Positions 31,497-39,490 are shown, counted from the first letter of the stretch. The stretch is 42,480 nucleotides of DNA from DASRDU01 sp035560235 (GCA_035560235.1 DATMAG010000038.1:1-42480), one strand, 5' to 3'. Notes: generated by a model not told the origin, from the sequence alone. Made by a program: numbers and translations.

Positions 31497-31870
31497 CACT
31501 TCTTCACCACCTTCCACAGCACGGCCTTCGTATGGCCTCTGGCTGGAGCGATTCTGCCCATCAGTTCAAGTTCGGTGAGGCAGCATTCGACGATTTCACG
31601 AGGCAGCCCGGTGTGAACCGCCACGTCCTCGCTCGTGCCCCTGCTGTCGCTGAAATTGAGCGCGCGCAGCACCAGTGCATACTGAAACTGGCGCTGGTCA
31701 TCCTCGCCGAGCCTGCGAATAACCTCGCGCGCCTCGGAGATGACGGTGCTGGTCACGAACGCGGCAATCGAAAGTCCGCGCAGCCGCGCCGCGCGCTGAA
31801 TCAGGGCGTGATCGTCCGCCTGGGGAGTGAATTCGATCCGCTTCTGTGAAGAGAGGGGAGTTTTCGCCAT
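31496..31870 (-). CDS. DUF1778-like RHH fused to a winged-helix domain
   Basis: 124 residues from the ATG at 31870. Residues about 10-52 (RIEFTPQADDHALIQRAARL, RGLSIAAFVTSTVISEAREV) match the DUF1778/TacA-type ribbon-helix-helix antitoxin pattern. Residues about 60-115 look like a winged helix (ALVLRALNFSDSRGTSEDVA, HTGLPREIVECCLTELELMG). No acetyltransferase toxin partner is nearby. Placed between the origin-like repeat array and the terminase genes, it is a good candidate for a DNA-binding regulator of late genes or of the repeat array itself. The fusion is unusual in my experience. Role inferred. Confidence 0.65.
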   Translation of the reverse strand: MAKTPLSSQKRIEFTPQADDHALIQRAARLRGLSIAAFVTSTVISEAREVIRRLGEDDQRQFQYALVLRALNFSDSRGTSEDVAVHTGLPREIVECCLTELELMGRIAPARGHTKAVLWKVVKK

Positions 31871-31901
31871 AGTCACCCTGCCTGAAGACTGTATTCCCGA
31901 T

Positions 31902-32054
31902 CAGGTGGGTTTCAGGTGGGTTTGGTGGATTAAGTGGGTTTCCTATACTCCTCTGTATATTTTATGTAGTAATATTACTACATAAAATATACAGGAGCAG
32001 GGGAAAGACCCACTAAACCCACCAAATCCACCTGAAACCCACCTGAAACCCACC
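31902..32054. repeat. Iteron-like arrays around a 42-bp palindrome: candidate replication origin
   Basis: A 42-bp perfect, AT-rich palindrome (31953-31994; half-site TGTATATTTTATGTAGTAAT) is flanked by inverted arrays of GGTGGGTTT-type units. Left array: CAGGTGGGTTT at 31902 and 31913, then GGTGGATT at 31924 and GTGGGTTT at 31934. Right array, in inverted orientation: 32015, 32024, 32035 and 32046, the last three at exact 11-bp steps. The primase-helicase gene ends 6 bases to the right. Phased iterons plus an easily melted palindrome beside the initiator-type gene fit an origin (compare P4, whose alpha protein binds GGTGAACAG-type iterons). A late-gene operator is the main alternative. Confidence 0.6.
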
Positions 32055-32060
32055 AGAGCA

Positions 32061-34376
32061 TTAAAACGGGAGCACCTCTCTGCCCATTGGAGCCGACGCC
32101 GGATCAAGGCACTCAAGCTTCCAGTAGTGATAGCCGCCGCTGATGCCGTCGTACCGGATGCGGTAATTGCCCCAGACGGAATCGCGGTTTTTGTTTAACT
32201 GTTTGCCCAGAGACTTGGCCTGGCTCCGTTCGCTTTCGCCCCGGAGATCGAAGCCGTCAATCTGGTCAGCGACCTGAACAAGGTCTTTGACTCTCACTGA
32301 GTCGTCGCCGTGGGATTTCCACCAGTTTTCACAGAACGAACGCCACGCGCTGCGCTCACCATTGGCAGCGTTCTGGAACTCAGTATAGTTGGCCAGAAAA
32401 TCTTTCGCTGCCGAAGCCTCAAGAATGCCGCCAATCGTGCGTGTCCACGCCTCGAAGCTGCCGACTGGCCTGACTTTCGGCAGGGGTCGGCCTCTGGCGA
32501 TCCAGTTCTGAATCAGGATGTGCGCGGCATTGACGAGTTCGGCGCGGTGCTCTGCGACCCACTGGCGCAGATCGGGATGCCGGAAGCCCTCGCGCTCGGC
32601 TGGCGCGTCGGTACCGGGGATCAGGCGGATGCGGACTGTGCGCCCGGCAATCTCTCCGGTCATCGCCGGATTGTTCGCCGTCATCACCCAGATGTTTGTG
32701 ATCGGCTGATCAATCAGTTCCGATTTGCCGAGGATGCGGCCCTCGTAGCGAGCCTCGGTCAGCGCAATGCACAGGCTGGCCGAATCCAGAAAGTAGTTGA
32801 CGTTGTCAATCTGGATGGCGGGCTTGCCCCGGCGGAAGGCGCTGACGAGGTTCTTGTTCCAGTCATCGTCATCGCGGGCGGCGGGCATCAGCGCCACCTG
32901 GTCGCCGCAGCCCGGATAAAGCAGAACGCTCGCGAGCAGACTCTTGCCCGTGCGCGGCGTGGAGGCTTCGATCAGATGCAGCGGCGTTGCGCCTCTGATC
33001 ATATCCCGGACGAACGGCAGCAGCAGAAGCGCGACGGCGTTCGTGCGGTCGGCTTCTGTTGCGAAAGGAAAGTCGCAGAGCAGTTCATCAATCCAGCGCC
33101 AGGCTCGCTCGACATCATCTTCGGTCGGGGCGTCAGGAACGGGCAGGCAGCGAAAATCGGAGGCTGGCTGATAGTAGTTACGCGAGGCCGGGTGATAACC
33201 CGGCGTTGTTTGCAGGTTGCCGTCAGGCGCAAAGACCGGAGCCTGAACGATGCGGCTGAGGCGCGGCAGCGGCATCTCAGGCGTCGCCAGCACGTCGGCT
33301 ACCACGTCGTTCGGCGGCTTCGATTGCCTGGCGCGCCGGGGATGACTGGCATTCAGCTTCCACTGCGCCGCGCGCGCCAGTTCGTGCTTCATCCTGTCCT
33401 TATCGAGTTCGCGGGTTATCAGATTGCCTGTGTCATCGTGTTCGAGCCTGACCGGCAGCCCGGCGCGCAGGAAGATGAACGGCGGATCGTTGCGCTGCTC
33501 AAGCGCCGCCCAGGCCTGAGCCGTGAGCTTTGCGAGGTCTTTCACCGAAACATCAATCACCGGCAGTTCGTCTGACAAAGCCGGTTCAGGCGATTCAGTC
33601 TCAGATGACGCTGTTTCCAGCGTCATCTGAGCGGCCAGATCGAGCAGCCGCGCCCTTGTGCCACCCGCGTTCAGCCAGTCGCTGACATCACCCTTTTCGG
33701 GCAGGCCGGGCAGTTCAAGCGTTTTGATCCATTCAGCCCCGGCGGCCAGCGCGTCAGCAACCTGTCTTGCGTGCGCCCGGCCCGGTTCGTCGTTGTCAGG
33801 CAGAAGGCAGATTCTGCGGCCCTTCAGATGCCGGTTGTAGTCGCCGCGCCACTTGCCCGCGCCGCCAACGTTACACGTTGCCGTCAGCCCCAGCGCCCTG
33901 AGCGCCTCAACGTCTTTTTCGCCTTCGACAATAAAAACGATTTCGCCCCGGTCGCTGGCCAGCAGTTCCGGCAGCCGGTACAGCACGCGGCGCACATCCT
34001 CAAGCTTCCATATCCAGCCGCCGCTGCCGTCAGGTCTGCGCTGGCGAAAGTCCTTCGGCTCGAAGCGGCACACCTGATAGAGCAGCGCGCCGGATTCATC
34101 GCGGTAATCGTAGGTCGCAGTGATGCGCGGGCGCTGAGTGTGACCGTTCTGATGGCCGTTCCTTTCGCCCGTCAGATCAGCCATCGTCAGGCCACGAGCT
34201 GCGGCCACGGCAGAGGGACGGCAGCCCGCGTGACAGAAGAGCACCGCGACTGTCTCGCGTCCCGCCCGGATCGTCAGCGATTCGCGTTCATCGTCGTGCG
34301 CCGGGCAATGCGCCTTGAACTCGCTGCCAGCCCTGCGCGCGTCGGGGAACCGTTTGAGGATTTCATCGAAGGTCAT
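32061..34376 (-). CDS. Primase-helicase (zinc, TOPRIM and ATPase domains)
   Basis: 771 residues. N-terminal CHC2-like zinc motif with C24, H27, C48 and C52 (HCPAHDDE and FCHAGC). TOPRIM domain about 145-235: FIVEGEKD (E151) and LLPDNDEPG (D194, D196). A poorly defined region follows (240-420). The C-terminal ATPase/helicase has Walker A STPRTGKS (472-479), a Walker B-like AIQIDNVN near 515 and sensor-type TANNP. This primase-plus-helicase plan resembles P4 alpha and other phage replication initiators. It would unwind and prime at the origin, and the repeat array begins 6 bases past its stop. ATG at 34376; the small gene upstream stops 2 bases before. Confidence 0.88.
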   Translation of the reverse strand: MTFDEILKRFPDARRAGSEFKAHCPAHDDERESLTIRAGRETVAVLFCHAGCRPSAVAAARGLTMADLTGERNGHQNGHTQRPRITATYDYRDESGALLYQVCRFEPKDFRQRRPDGSGGWIWKLEDVRRVLYRLPELLASDRGEIVFIVEGEKDVEALRALGLTATCNVGGAGKWRGDYNRHLKGRRICLLPDNDEPGRAHARQVADALAAGAEWIKTLELPGLPEKGDVSDWLNAGGTRARLLDLAAQMTLETASSETESPEPALSDELPVIDVSVKDLAKLTAQAWAALEQRNDPPFIFLRAGLPVRLEHDDTGNLITRELDKDRMKHELARAAQWKLNASHPRRARQSKPPNDVVADVLATPEMPLPRLSRIVQAPVFAPDGNLQTTPGYHPASRNYYQPASDFRCLPVPDAPTEDDVERAWRWIDELLCDFPFATEADRTNAVALLLLPFVRDMIRGATPLHLIEASTPRTGKSLLASVLLYPGCGDQVALMPAARDDDDWNKNLVSAFRRGKPAIQIDNVNYFLDSASLCIALTEARYEGRILGKSELIDQPITNIWVMTANNPAMTGEIAGRTVRIRLIPGTDAPAEREGFRHPDLRQWVAEHRAELVNAAHILIQNWIARGRPLPKVRPVGSFEAWTRTIGGILEASAAKDFLANYTEFQNAANGERSAWRSFCENWWKSHGDDSVRVKDLVQVADQIDGFDLRGESERSQAKSLGKQLNKNRDSVWGNYRIRYDGISGGYHYWKLECLDPASAPMGREVLPF

Positions 34377-34378
34377 AA

Positions 34379-34627
34379 TTATCTCGCGGCCCGCTGCTGC
34401 GCTTTTCGCGCGGCGACTGCTTCGAGGAGCGCCAGCGCCTTCAGCGCCATCGGGCTTTCCGCCATCCTTTCAGCCAGCGCCCGCAGCTCCTGCTCGCGCT
34501 GGTGCGCCCATTCGCGCTGCAATGCCTCGCCAGCCCGCACGCCGTTGCCGAGGCCGGGCCTTGACCAGAGCAGTCCGGTTTCGTTTGCGCGCCAGCCTCT
34601 TTCGATCAGATATTCGCCAAGCCGCAT
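34379..34627 (-). CDS. 82-residue phage protein of unknown function
   Basis: I take the ATG at 34627 (MRLGEYLIERGWRANETGLL) because it lies 5 bases after the upstream stop; a longer reading of this frame upstream is a Ser/Arg-rich shadow. The first 25 residues look like a compact domain (WSRPGLGNG), followed by a long helix (EALQREWAHQREQELRALAE). It lies immediately before the primase gene and is probably co-translated with it, so a replication accessory role is possible. Family not recognised. Confidence 0.6.
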   Translation of the reverse strand: MRLGEYLIERGWRANETGLLWSRPGLGNGVRAGEALQREWAHQREQELRALAERMAESPMALKALALLEAVAARKAQQRAAR

Positions 34628-34631
34628 AGCG

Positions 34632-34901
34632 TTACCAGTGGTTGACCCTGCCGTTGCTGTCTTCCTTGTAGTAAAGCCTGAAGAGCCTGAGCGCCGTCTC
34701 CTCGGCTTTGGCCCGCTCGTCCGGCCTGAACTCGAAGGCCGGAAGCCTGCGCCCGTTGCGTTCGATAAAGAGCGCGCCGCCGTCTTCGATGACTCTGAAC
34801 GGACTGGCCGAATGAGTGCGGGCCGCGCGGGCATCCATCTCCCGCATCACGAATGCGCCCCTGACGAAATCGCGGTTGATCTTTTCAGATGACTGTTTCA
34901 T
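34632..34901 (-). CDS. 89-residue phage protein of unknown function
   Basis: Starts at the ATG at 34901 with AAAGGAG eight bases upstream (MKQSSEKINRDFVRGAFVMR). It has a short beta-rich middle (SPFRVIEDGGALFIERNGRR) and a C-terminal helix (RAKAEETALRLFRLYYKEDS). It overlaps the end of the upstream gene by 17 bases. No motif recognised; part of the early operon. Confidence 0.6.
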   Translation of the reverse strand: MKQSSEKINRDFVRGAFVMREMDARAARTHSASPFRVIEDGGALFIERNGRRLPAFEFRPDERAKAEETALRLFRLYYKEDSNGRVNHW

Positions 34902-35295
34902 TGCGCTCCTTTCGCATCCGCGCCCGGGCCAGATCGAAGGCCCGGCGCGCCATCTGCCGCCTGTCTTCGCTGTAGTAGCGATGACAGTTGCGCTGCCACC
35001 ATTCTTCATCGCAGGAATCGGTGGTCAGGCTGATCTCGCGGTCTGAGACGAGGCCGAGCGTCCGCACCCGCAGCTTCAGAAAATTGAGCGCGCGGGCGAA
35101 ATAAAAAGCGTGCGAAGGCGGCAGCGATTCAAGCATCGCCGCGCCTCGTTCCGGCTCGTAGTAACAGCGCGCCATCTCCCACCAGAGCGCCCTGTCCTCG
35201 CCCGTCAGTCCCGGCTCGCGCCTGATGATGCGCTCAAGCCGGTGCGCGAAGGCTTCGGCGCTCAGGCGCGTGAACTGTTCAATTCGCAGTTCCAT
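34885..35295 (-). CDS. 136-residue helical phage protein of unknown function
   Basis: Product begins MELRIEQFTRLSAEAFAHRL. It is predicted almost wholly helical, with many Arg/Glu and aromatic residues (EEWWQRNCHRYYSEDRRQMA). No catalytic or metal motif stands out. It is separated by 2 bases from the PP-loop protein upstream and overlaps the next gene, so it belongs to the same early transcript. Confidence 0.6.
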   Translation of the reverse strand: MELRIEQFTRLSAEAFAHRLERIIRREPGLTGEDRALWWEMARCYYEPERGAAMLESLPPSHAFYFARALNFLKLRVRTLGLVSDREISLTTDSCDEEWWQRNCHRYYSEDRRQMARRAFDLARARMRKERNETVI

Positions 35296-35297
35296 AT

Positions 35298-36269
35298 TCA
35301 GTACCTGCTTGCCACGCAGTGACCGTGAGTAAATTTGATTGCTGTCAGATGCTCGTCGCTCAAATGTCCGAACTCACTGATCGCCTCGTTTAATACTTCA
35401 GGCAAAGTCTTCTTTCCCCAGACCGTGTTATTGCGTCCACCTCTGCCGGAAAACTTCCGCAGCTTTCGCTCTTCAGCGGCGACCCAGCGTTCATATGAGG
35501 CCCGGTCATTGCGAAACAGCCAGAGCAGATCAAGCTTTGATGAGTAAGGACAGTTGCGGCAGTTCGAAGGGAAAGGAACAGGCTGGCCAGTCGATCTGAT
35601 GTAGTCCACGCAGTCAGCCCTCGTCCAGCCGACTTCGATCAGCGGATACAGCATCGTAACTGACTCCCTCTTCCACTGTTCTTTCCACGCGCGCGGATCA
35701 GTGATGCGATGCTCTTCGCCTTTGGCGAATCCGATGATCACGCGCACTTTTCCGTAACGGCGAGCGAAATGCTTCAGACACTCGCTTCCTGTAAACGGCA
35801 TTGCCAGCCGTGTCTGAAGCCACCAGCATAAAAACCGGTAAAAGACCTTGATCTTGAGATTGTCGGTGCAACTCTTGACGCCAGCCTTCAGCCCTACTGT
35901 CTCGTTGCGCTCCCACTGAGTATGCAGGCTGGCCCAGGCTGCCGAATGAAATCCCTGTCCCCGGCTGATGAAGTGAAATTCGATTCCCTGTTCACGGCAG
36001 AAGCGGCGCACACGAGCCACGTGGGCATAGGTGTGGCGATGCTCATCGCCTGTGTCAGCCATCAGGACGAGCAGGCAGCCTTTCCCAAACCGGCTTCTGA
36101 ACTCAGAGTCGTAAGCAAGCCGGTACAGAATCGCCGTTGAATCCTGCCCGGCTCCAAATGACAGCACCGTCAGCGGCCAGCATTCTTCATTCCGTGATGC
36201 CGGAAAATCGTTATCCAGCGCCAGCGCCTGTGAAGAGCAGTCCCATTTTTCAAAGCCGGAATCCCGCAT
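35298..36269 (-). CDS. PAPS reductase/DndC-like PP-loop protein
   Basis: 323 residues. The PP-loop LSFGAGQDSTAIL (about 36-48) binds ATP or a nucleotide phosphosulfate. LVLMADTGDEHRHTY, then KSCTDNLKIKVFYRFL and CRNCPY are typical of the phosphoadenosine phosphosulfate reductase family in its broad sense, which includes DndC (DNA phosphorothioation) and phage proteins of unknown role. The Cys pairs (NCRNC and KSC) may bind an iron-sulfur cluster or carry sulfur. No Dnd partner genes are present, so a full phosphorothioation system is not supported. It may modify nucleic acid, activate sulfur or counter host defence. Its start overlaps the upstream stop (ATGA). Confidence 0.75.
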   Translation of the reverse strand: MRDSGFEKWDCSSQALALDNDFPASRNEECWPLTVLSFGAGQDSTAILYRLAYDSEFRSRFGKGCLLVLMADTGDEHRHTYAHVARVRRFCREQGIEFHFISRGQGFHSAAWASLHTQWERNETVGLKAGVKSCTDNLKIKVFYRFLCWWLQTRLAMPFTGSECLKHFARRYGKVRVIIGFAKGEEHRITDPRAWKEQWKRESVTMLYPLIEVGWTRADCVDYIRSTGQPVPFPSNCRNCPYSSKLDLLWLFRNDRASYERWVAAEERKLRKFSGRGGRNNTVWGKKTLPEVLNEAISEFGHLSDEHLTAIKFTHGHCVASRY

Positions 36270-36895
36270 CAGATCTCCGCGCCGAGGCCATTGAGAGCCG
36301 TCTGAGCGAGCCGCAGCGCAAGCAGGCTGCTGCCGCTGATGATGATGGTTTCGCCGGATCGTTTGATCTGCAGGTCAATTGCGAGATCCGATGACGGCTC
36401 TCCGCTGATCGTGATGACCGTCGGTGTCTGCGGCTGCTTCGGTTCCTCCGGCATCTCCGGCTGCGCTGGTTCCTGCGCCGGAACAGGCAGCTTTGCCTTT
36501 TTCGGGCGAATCAGGCCGTTTGTGTCCCAGCCGTTCGCGGCGCGGGCCTGCATCGCGGCATTGAACCGCTCCACGCCGAGCTGATATTTAGCCGACTTCG
36601 GAATCGGCTCTCCGCTGACGATCCGGCGTTCGAGGTTGTCTTTATAGTTATCGCGCTCCTTCAGATTCATTGTCGGCATCGGTTCCTCCCTTTCCTGATC
36701 TTCAGCTTCGGGCGCTGGCGACGGTTCGGGCAGCGTGACCGCCGCAGCCTTCCCCTGCAACTCGTCGCGCTGCGCCCGCAGCAGGCTGATCGCGTGTTCG
36801 TAGTAAGGCTGCTCGGCTGGCCCGGCCTGCTCCATCGCCTGCACAGCGAAGTCAATATCCATCTCAAGCTCCGTTATTCGTTCCGCGAAGGTCAT
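36269..36895 (-). CDS. Unknown early protein with Pro/Glu-rich middle
   Basis: 208 residues. Helical N-terminus (MTFAERITELEMDIDFAVQA), Pro/Glu-rich linkers (about 55-75 and 140-160), a middle motif KERDNYKDNLERRIVSGEPI...AKYQLGVERFNAAMQ that may be a small helical domain, and a C-terminal part with strand-like VITISGEPSSDLAIDLQIKR. I do not recognise it. It lies downstream of the RecT-like gene and is coupled (ATGA) to the PP-loop protein, so it may work with either. Its start has GGAGGCGC upstream. Confidence 0.6.
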   Translation of the reverse strand: MTFAERITELEMDIDFAVQAMEQAGPAEQPYYEHAISLLRAQRDELQGKAAAVTLPEPSPAPEAEDQEREEPMPTMNLKERDNYKDNLERRIVSGEPIPKSAKYQLGVERFNAAMQARAANGWDTNGLIRPKKAKLPVPAQEPAQPEMPEEPKQPQTPTVITISGEPSSDLAIDLQIKRSGETIIISGSSLLALRLAQTALNGLGAEI

Positions 36896-36937
36896 TGGTG
36901 CGCCTCCTGTGGCTTTAGTCCTGCCAGTCGTCCTTCC

Positions 36938-38020
36938 TCAAAGTTTGCTGATGGCGTCAGTGGCGAGATTGAGCAGTTCGACGAAGTCGCGGGCCTGCTC
37001 TTCGCTCAGATCTTTGCGTGAGGCGATTCCGGCGGGCATCTGTGCGCGCCAGTCGGCTTCGGTGATCCCGGCGGCTTCGGCCTTCTCGCACGCCTGCAGC
37101 ACCGCCATCGCTGTCGCCCGCGAGCACTTCCACTGGTCGAGGCCGTCAGGTTTGCGCTCCTGCGGCGCGGCGGCTGCTGACGCAGCTTCCGCTTCAGCCT
37201 TTGCGAGCGCCCGCTTCTGAAGCTCTTCGAGCAGCCTGCGTGCCCGCTCTGCCGTCAGCTCGCCGAGCGTCCGCACTTTCGCCTTCGCTTCGAGCCACGC
37301 CGTCATCGGTGTCACTTTGCCGGTCTGACGATCCACCGGCCCGGCAGACGGCCACAGCCGCGCAATCGCCAGCGCCGTCTCGCGGTCGCAGTATTCGACC
37401 GGAGTGGCAGCTTCGACGGGTTCGGCTTCGATGACTTCAGCCTGCGGCTGCGCGGGCATCGGAATGACTCTGGCCGGTTCAGACGCGGCCTCGATGATCT
37501 CCCCTTCCGCATCCTCGATCCCGGCCATCTCCTCAGGCGTGTACGCGGTCGTGCCGACGGCATCGGGGCAGAACCAGCGCACTCCGTTCGAGAGTGCTCT
37601 GGCAAAGAGCATATTGCGCGGAAACGTCTTCCACTGCTGATTGCCCGTCAGCCCGGCCTGCTGTGCATCCTGCTTCGTGAACTCGCTCGTCCCGATGCTT
37701 TTGCCTTCCTCGAAGAATTCAATCGCGCAGCCCTCGTTGTCGAGTTTCCGCACAAGATAGTTGTACCGCCCGCTGCGCCGCACCGCCGCCGCGAGCAGGT
37801 TCGCCGAGAGCGTAACCTTGCCCTTGATGACGTGAATGCCGGTCATTGCCGCGACCGGCCCGATGCCGAGTTCGCGCCCGGCGAGCACCTTGACGCACGC
37901 CTGCGCCGCCTGGCTCGCGTCGCTGAAGAATCCCGACCGCGCCAGCACTTCGCCAAGTCGCTGCACGTCGTCAATCGTTTCAAGCTGCACGGCCTGCTTT
38001 CTGATCAGTGCCTGACTCAT
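36938..38020 (-). CDS. recT: RecT-like single-strand annealing protein
   Basis: 360 residues. The first ~170 match the RecT family as seen in many phages: LGEVLARSGFFSDASQAAQA, CVKVLAGRELGIGPVAAMTG, KVTLSANLLAAAVRRSGRYN, PRNMLFARALSNGVRWFCPD, YTPEEM. RecT-type proteins anneal complementary single strands after a nuclease has exposed ends. The rest is an Ala/Glu-rich linker and a helical C-terminal region (WKCSRATAMAVLQACEKAEA) absent from the classic protein, perhaps a partner-binding domain. The upstream gene encodes a PD-(D/E)XK-like nuclease that could be the functional partner. AGGAGG precedes the ATG. Confidence 0.8.
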   Translation of the reverse strand: MSQALIRKQAVQLETIDDVQRLGEVLARSGFFSDASQAAQACVKVLAGRELGIGPVAAMTGIHVIKGKVTLSANLLAAAVRRSGRYNYLVRKLDNEGCAIEFFEEGKSIGTSEFTKQDAQQAGLTGNQQWKTFPRNMLFARALSNGVRWFCPDAVGTTAYTPEEMAGIEDAEGEIIEAASEPARVIPMPAQPQAEVIEAEPVEAATPVEYCDRETALAIARLWPSAGPVDRQTGKVTPMTAWLEAKAKVRTLGELTAERARRLLEELQKRALAKAEAEAASAAAAPQERKPDGLDQWKCSRATAMAVLQACEKAEAAGITEADWRAQMPAGIASRKDLSEEQARDFVELLNLATDAISKL

Positions 38021-38136
38021 AACTCCTCCTGTGCTTTGCGACAGGGCCGGATGATGACAGCCTTCAGCCTTTGCGCTTTCAGCCTGAAGCAGCCTGCGAT
38101 CACTGCCCGGCCCCGCTCACATCTCCAATCCACGGT

Positions 38137-38763
38137 TCAAACGGCTGCCTCGATTTGCGATTCCGCTGGTGACGCAGCCCGATCACCGGCGAAAGCCCTG
38201 ATTCTTTCGATCAGCGCCGCCACATCGTCCATCTCGCTGTGATGGATGACGAGCAGCGGAATGCCGAGTTCCGCAAGCAGCGCGGCCTTGCGCTCCTGCT
38301 GCTCCGCCCGCTCCTGCCAGCCCGGCATCCGCTCGTCGTGAACGCCGCCGTTGACCTCGATGGCGCGACCCTGGCCGGGCAGAAAGAAATCAACCGTGAA
38401 GAGCGTCTCTCCGAGCCGCATTTCGCGTTCGCAGGCGAGGCCGAGCCGCCGCAGGATTCCGATCACGATCAGCTCTTCGCGCGACGGGTTGGCGAGCTTC
38501 CAGCGCCGCCACGCCTTGAAGAGTCTGTCCATTCCGTGCCTGGCGAGCGTCGCCTGCGCGCCCTTCTTTCCGCTGCGGCTGAGCGATTCGGGTTTCACCT
38601 TCGCCCGCGCCTGGCGCTGATGCTCGCGCGTGAGCGTTCTGGCCCGCGCCAGTCCGCCCCTGAGCGCTCCCTTTCGTGAAGCCTCCCTGCGCTGCCTGAG
38701 TTCCGCTTCGCTGAGTTGCCGCTTTGCCATTGCCGTTTCAGTTGAATCTGAGCGTCTCTTCAT
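38137..38763 (-). CDS. Nuclease with DUF559/Vsr-like domain
   Basis: 208 residues from the ATG at 38763, with AAGGTGG upstream; an inner ATG at 38730 lacks a ribosome site. A basic N-terminus (RQRREASRKGALRGGLARAR) is followed at about 110-190 by a PD-(D/E)XK-type fold: LFTVDFFLPGQGRAIEVNGG, then HHSE, where the Asp of VDF and Glu of IEVNG would bind metal. This is the DUF559/very-short-patch-repair-like pattern. It may process DNA ends or Holliday-like structures for RecT, or be a restriction-type nuclease. It overlaps the upstream zinc-finger gene by 26 bases. The 116-bp gap downstream to recT holds no gene. Confidence 0.7.
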   Translation of the reverse strand: MKRRSDSTETAMAKRQLSEAELRQRREASRKGALRGGLARARTLTREHQRQARAKVKPESLSRSGKKGAQATLARHGMDRLFKAWRRWKLANPSREELIVIGILRRLGLACEREMRLGETLFTVDFFLPGQGRAIEVNGGVHDERMPGWQERAEQQERKAALLAELGIPLLVIHHSEMDDVAALIERIRAFAGDRAASPAESQIEAAV

Positions 38764-38974
38764 TGATGACCACCTTCAGACTCTCGCCGTATGCGCCCCA
38801 CGCCTGCCACGACCAGTAACGCTTCGCTTCCGGGTCTGACCAGTCCACGCAGTCGCAGCGCAGACAGGGCCGGAAGCCGTAATCGTCCTTCGGCCAGTGT
38901 TCGATCATCGCGTGACCGCACAGGCAGCCTTCAGAGGCGCACGCTTCGCGTTCCCTGTCCCGCTCGCGGCTCAT
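38738..38974 (-). CDS. Small Cys/His-rich (zinc-binding) protein
   Basis: 78 residues: Cys pattern CASEGCLCGH...H and CLRCDC, enough for one zinc site, then aromatic residues (YWSWQAWGAYG). The ATG at 38974 or the GTG at 38977 overlaps the upstream stop. It is one of a chain of very small, translationally coupled early genes. Function unknown; small zinc proteins of this sort often are phage regulators or host-takeover factors. Confidence 0.55.
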   Translation of the reverse strand: MSRERDREREACASEGCLCGHAMIEHWPKDDYGFRPCLRCDCVDWSDPEAKRYWSWQAWGAYGESLKVVINEETLRFN

Positions 38975-39105
38975 CACGCGGCCCTGCCTTTCTGCGCGGC
39001 GCGGATCGCGCGATTGCGATTGAGCGCTTCAGCCAGCCGCTCGGCCCGGTTGCGCGCTCCCGCGCCAGCCCACGGGCCGAAGACGCGAAGACCTTCTCTG
39101 GTCAC
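38974..39105 (-). CDS. 43-residue basic protein
   Basis: Starts at a GTG that overlaps the upstream stop as GTGA (39105) and encodes a short basic product, TREGLRVFGPWAGAGARNRA, then RLAEALNRNRAIRAAQKGRA. The overlap at both ends fits the coupling of this gene chain. A longer reading upstream exists but would overlap its neighbour heavily. Function unknown. Confidence 0.5.
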   Translation of the reverse strand: MTREGLRVFGPWAGAGARNRAERLAEALNRNRAIRAAQKGRAA

Positions 39106-39347
39106 AATTCTGTACACAGGCCCATCAGTTCGGCCAGATCGTTTTCGCTGATCAGGTGCGGCCTGAACGGCAGCGCTGCCGCCAGATGGTCGGGCGCGCC
39201 CGTCGCTTCGGCTTTTGCGAGCGCCCGCATCAGCGCCCGGCGCTCGATCTCGAATCCGTCGCCTGCGGCCCACGCATCGCGCAGCGCCCGCGCGGCCCGC
39301 AGCAGTTCAGCCATTGCTTCAGCCTGTGGTGTCGGTGTTTCCATCAT
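39102..39347 (-). CDS. 81-residue helical protein of unknown function
   Basis: Begins MMETPTPQAEAMAELLRAAR; helical throughout, acidic at the end (ISENDLAELMGLCTEL). Its first ATG overlaps the stop of the upstream membrane peptide (TGATG-type overlap), and its stop overlaps the next start. No motif recognised. Confidence 0.55.
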   Translation of the reverse strand: MMETPTPQAEAMAELLRAARALRDAWAAGDGFEIERRALMRALAKAEATGAPDHLAAALPFRPHLISENDLAELMGLCTEL

Positions 39348-39490
39348 CGCTGCCTCAAACGCTCTTCAATGCTGATTGCCAGTTGCGCCAGCCCCGCGCC
39401 GGTCACCGCTGCCGCGATCCCTGAGAGGATCATCGCTGCCAGCAGCGCCAGCGGGTGTGTCGCGCAGTAGTCGAAAACTGCGGCGATCAT
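39344..39490 (-). CDS. 48-residue membrane protein
   Basis: MIAAVFDYCATHPLALLAAM, then ILSGIAAAVTGAGLAQLAIS, then a short basic tail. One membrane helix is likely (about 13-40). ATG at 39490 overlaps the upstream stop (ATGA) and its TGA overlaps the next ATG, so both ends are coupled. Possible roles are superinfection exclusion or an early membrane effect, but this is inference only. Confidence 0.6.
   Translation of the reverse strand: MIAAVFDYCATHPLALLAAMILSGIAAAVTGAGLAQLAISIEERLRQR

Noticed and set aside
31953..31994. Ordinary intrinsic terminator
   Set aside because: The palindrome is AT-rich with no GC stem or T run on either side; it does not look like a terminator, though it could form a cruciform.
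31902..32054. CRISPR array
   Set aside because: Units are 8-11 bp, without spacers of constant length, and the two halves are inverted around a palindrome; no cas gene nearby.
35298..36269. Full phosphorothioation (Dnd) system
   Set aside because: Only a DndC-like PP-loop protein is present; no cysteine desulfurase, DndD-type ATPase or restriction genes found.
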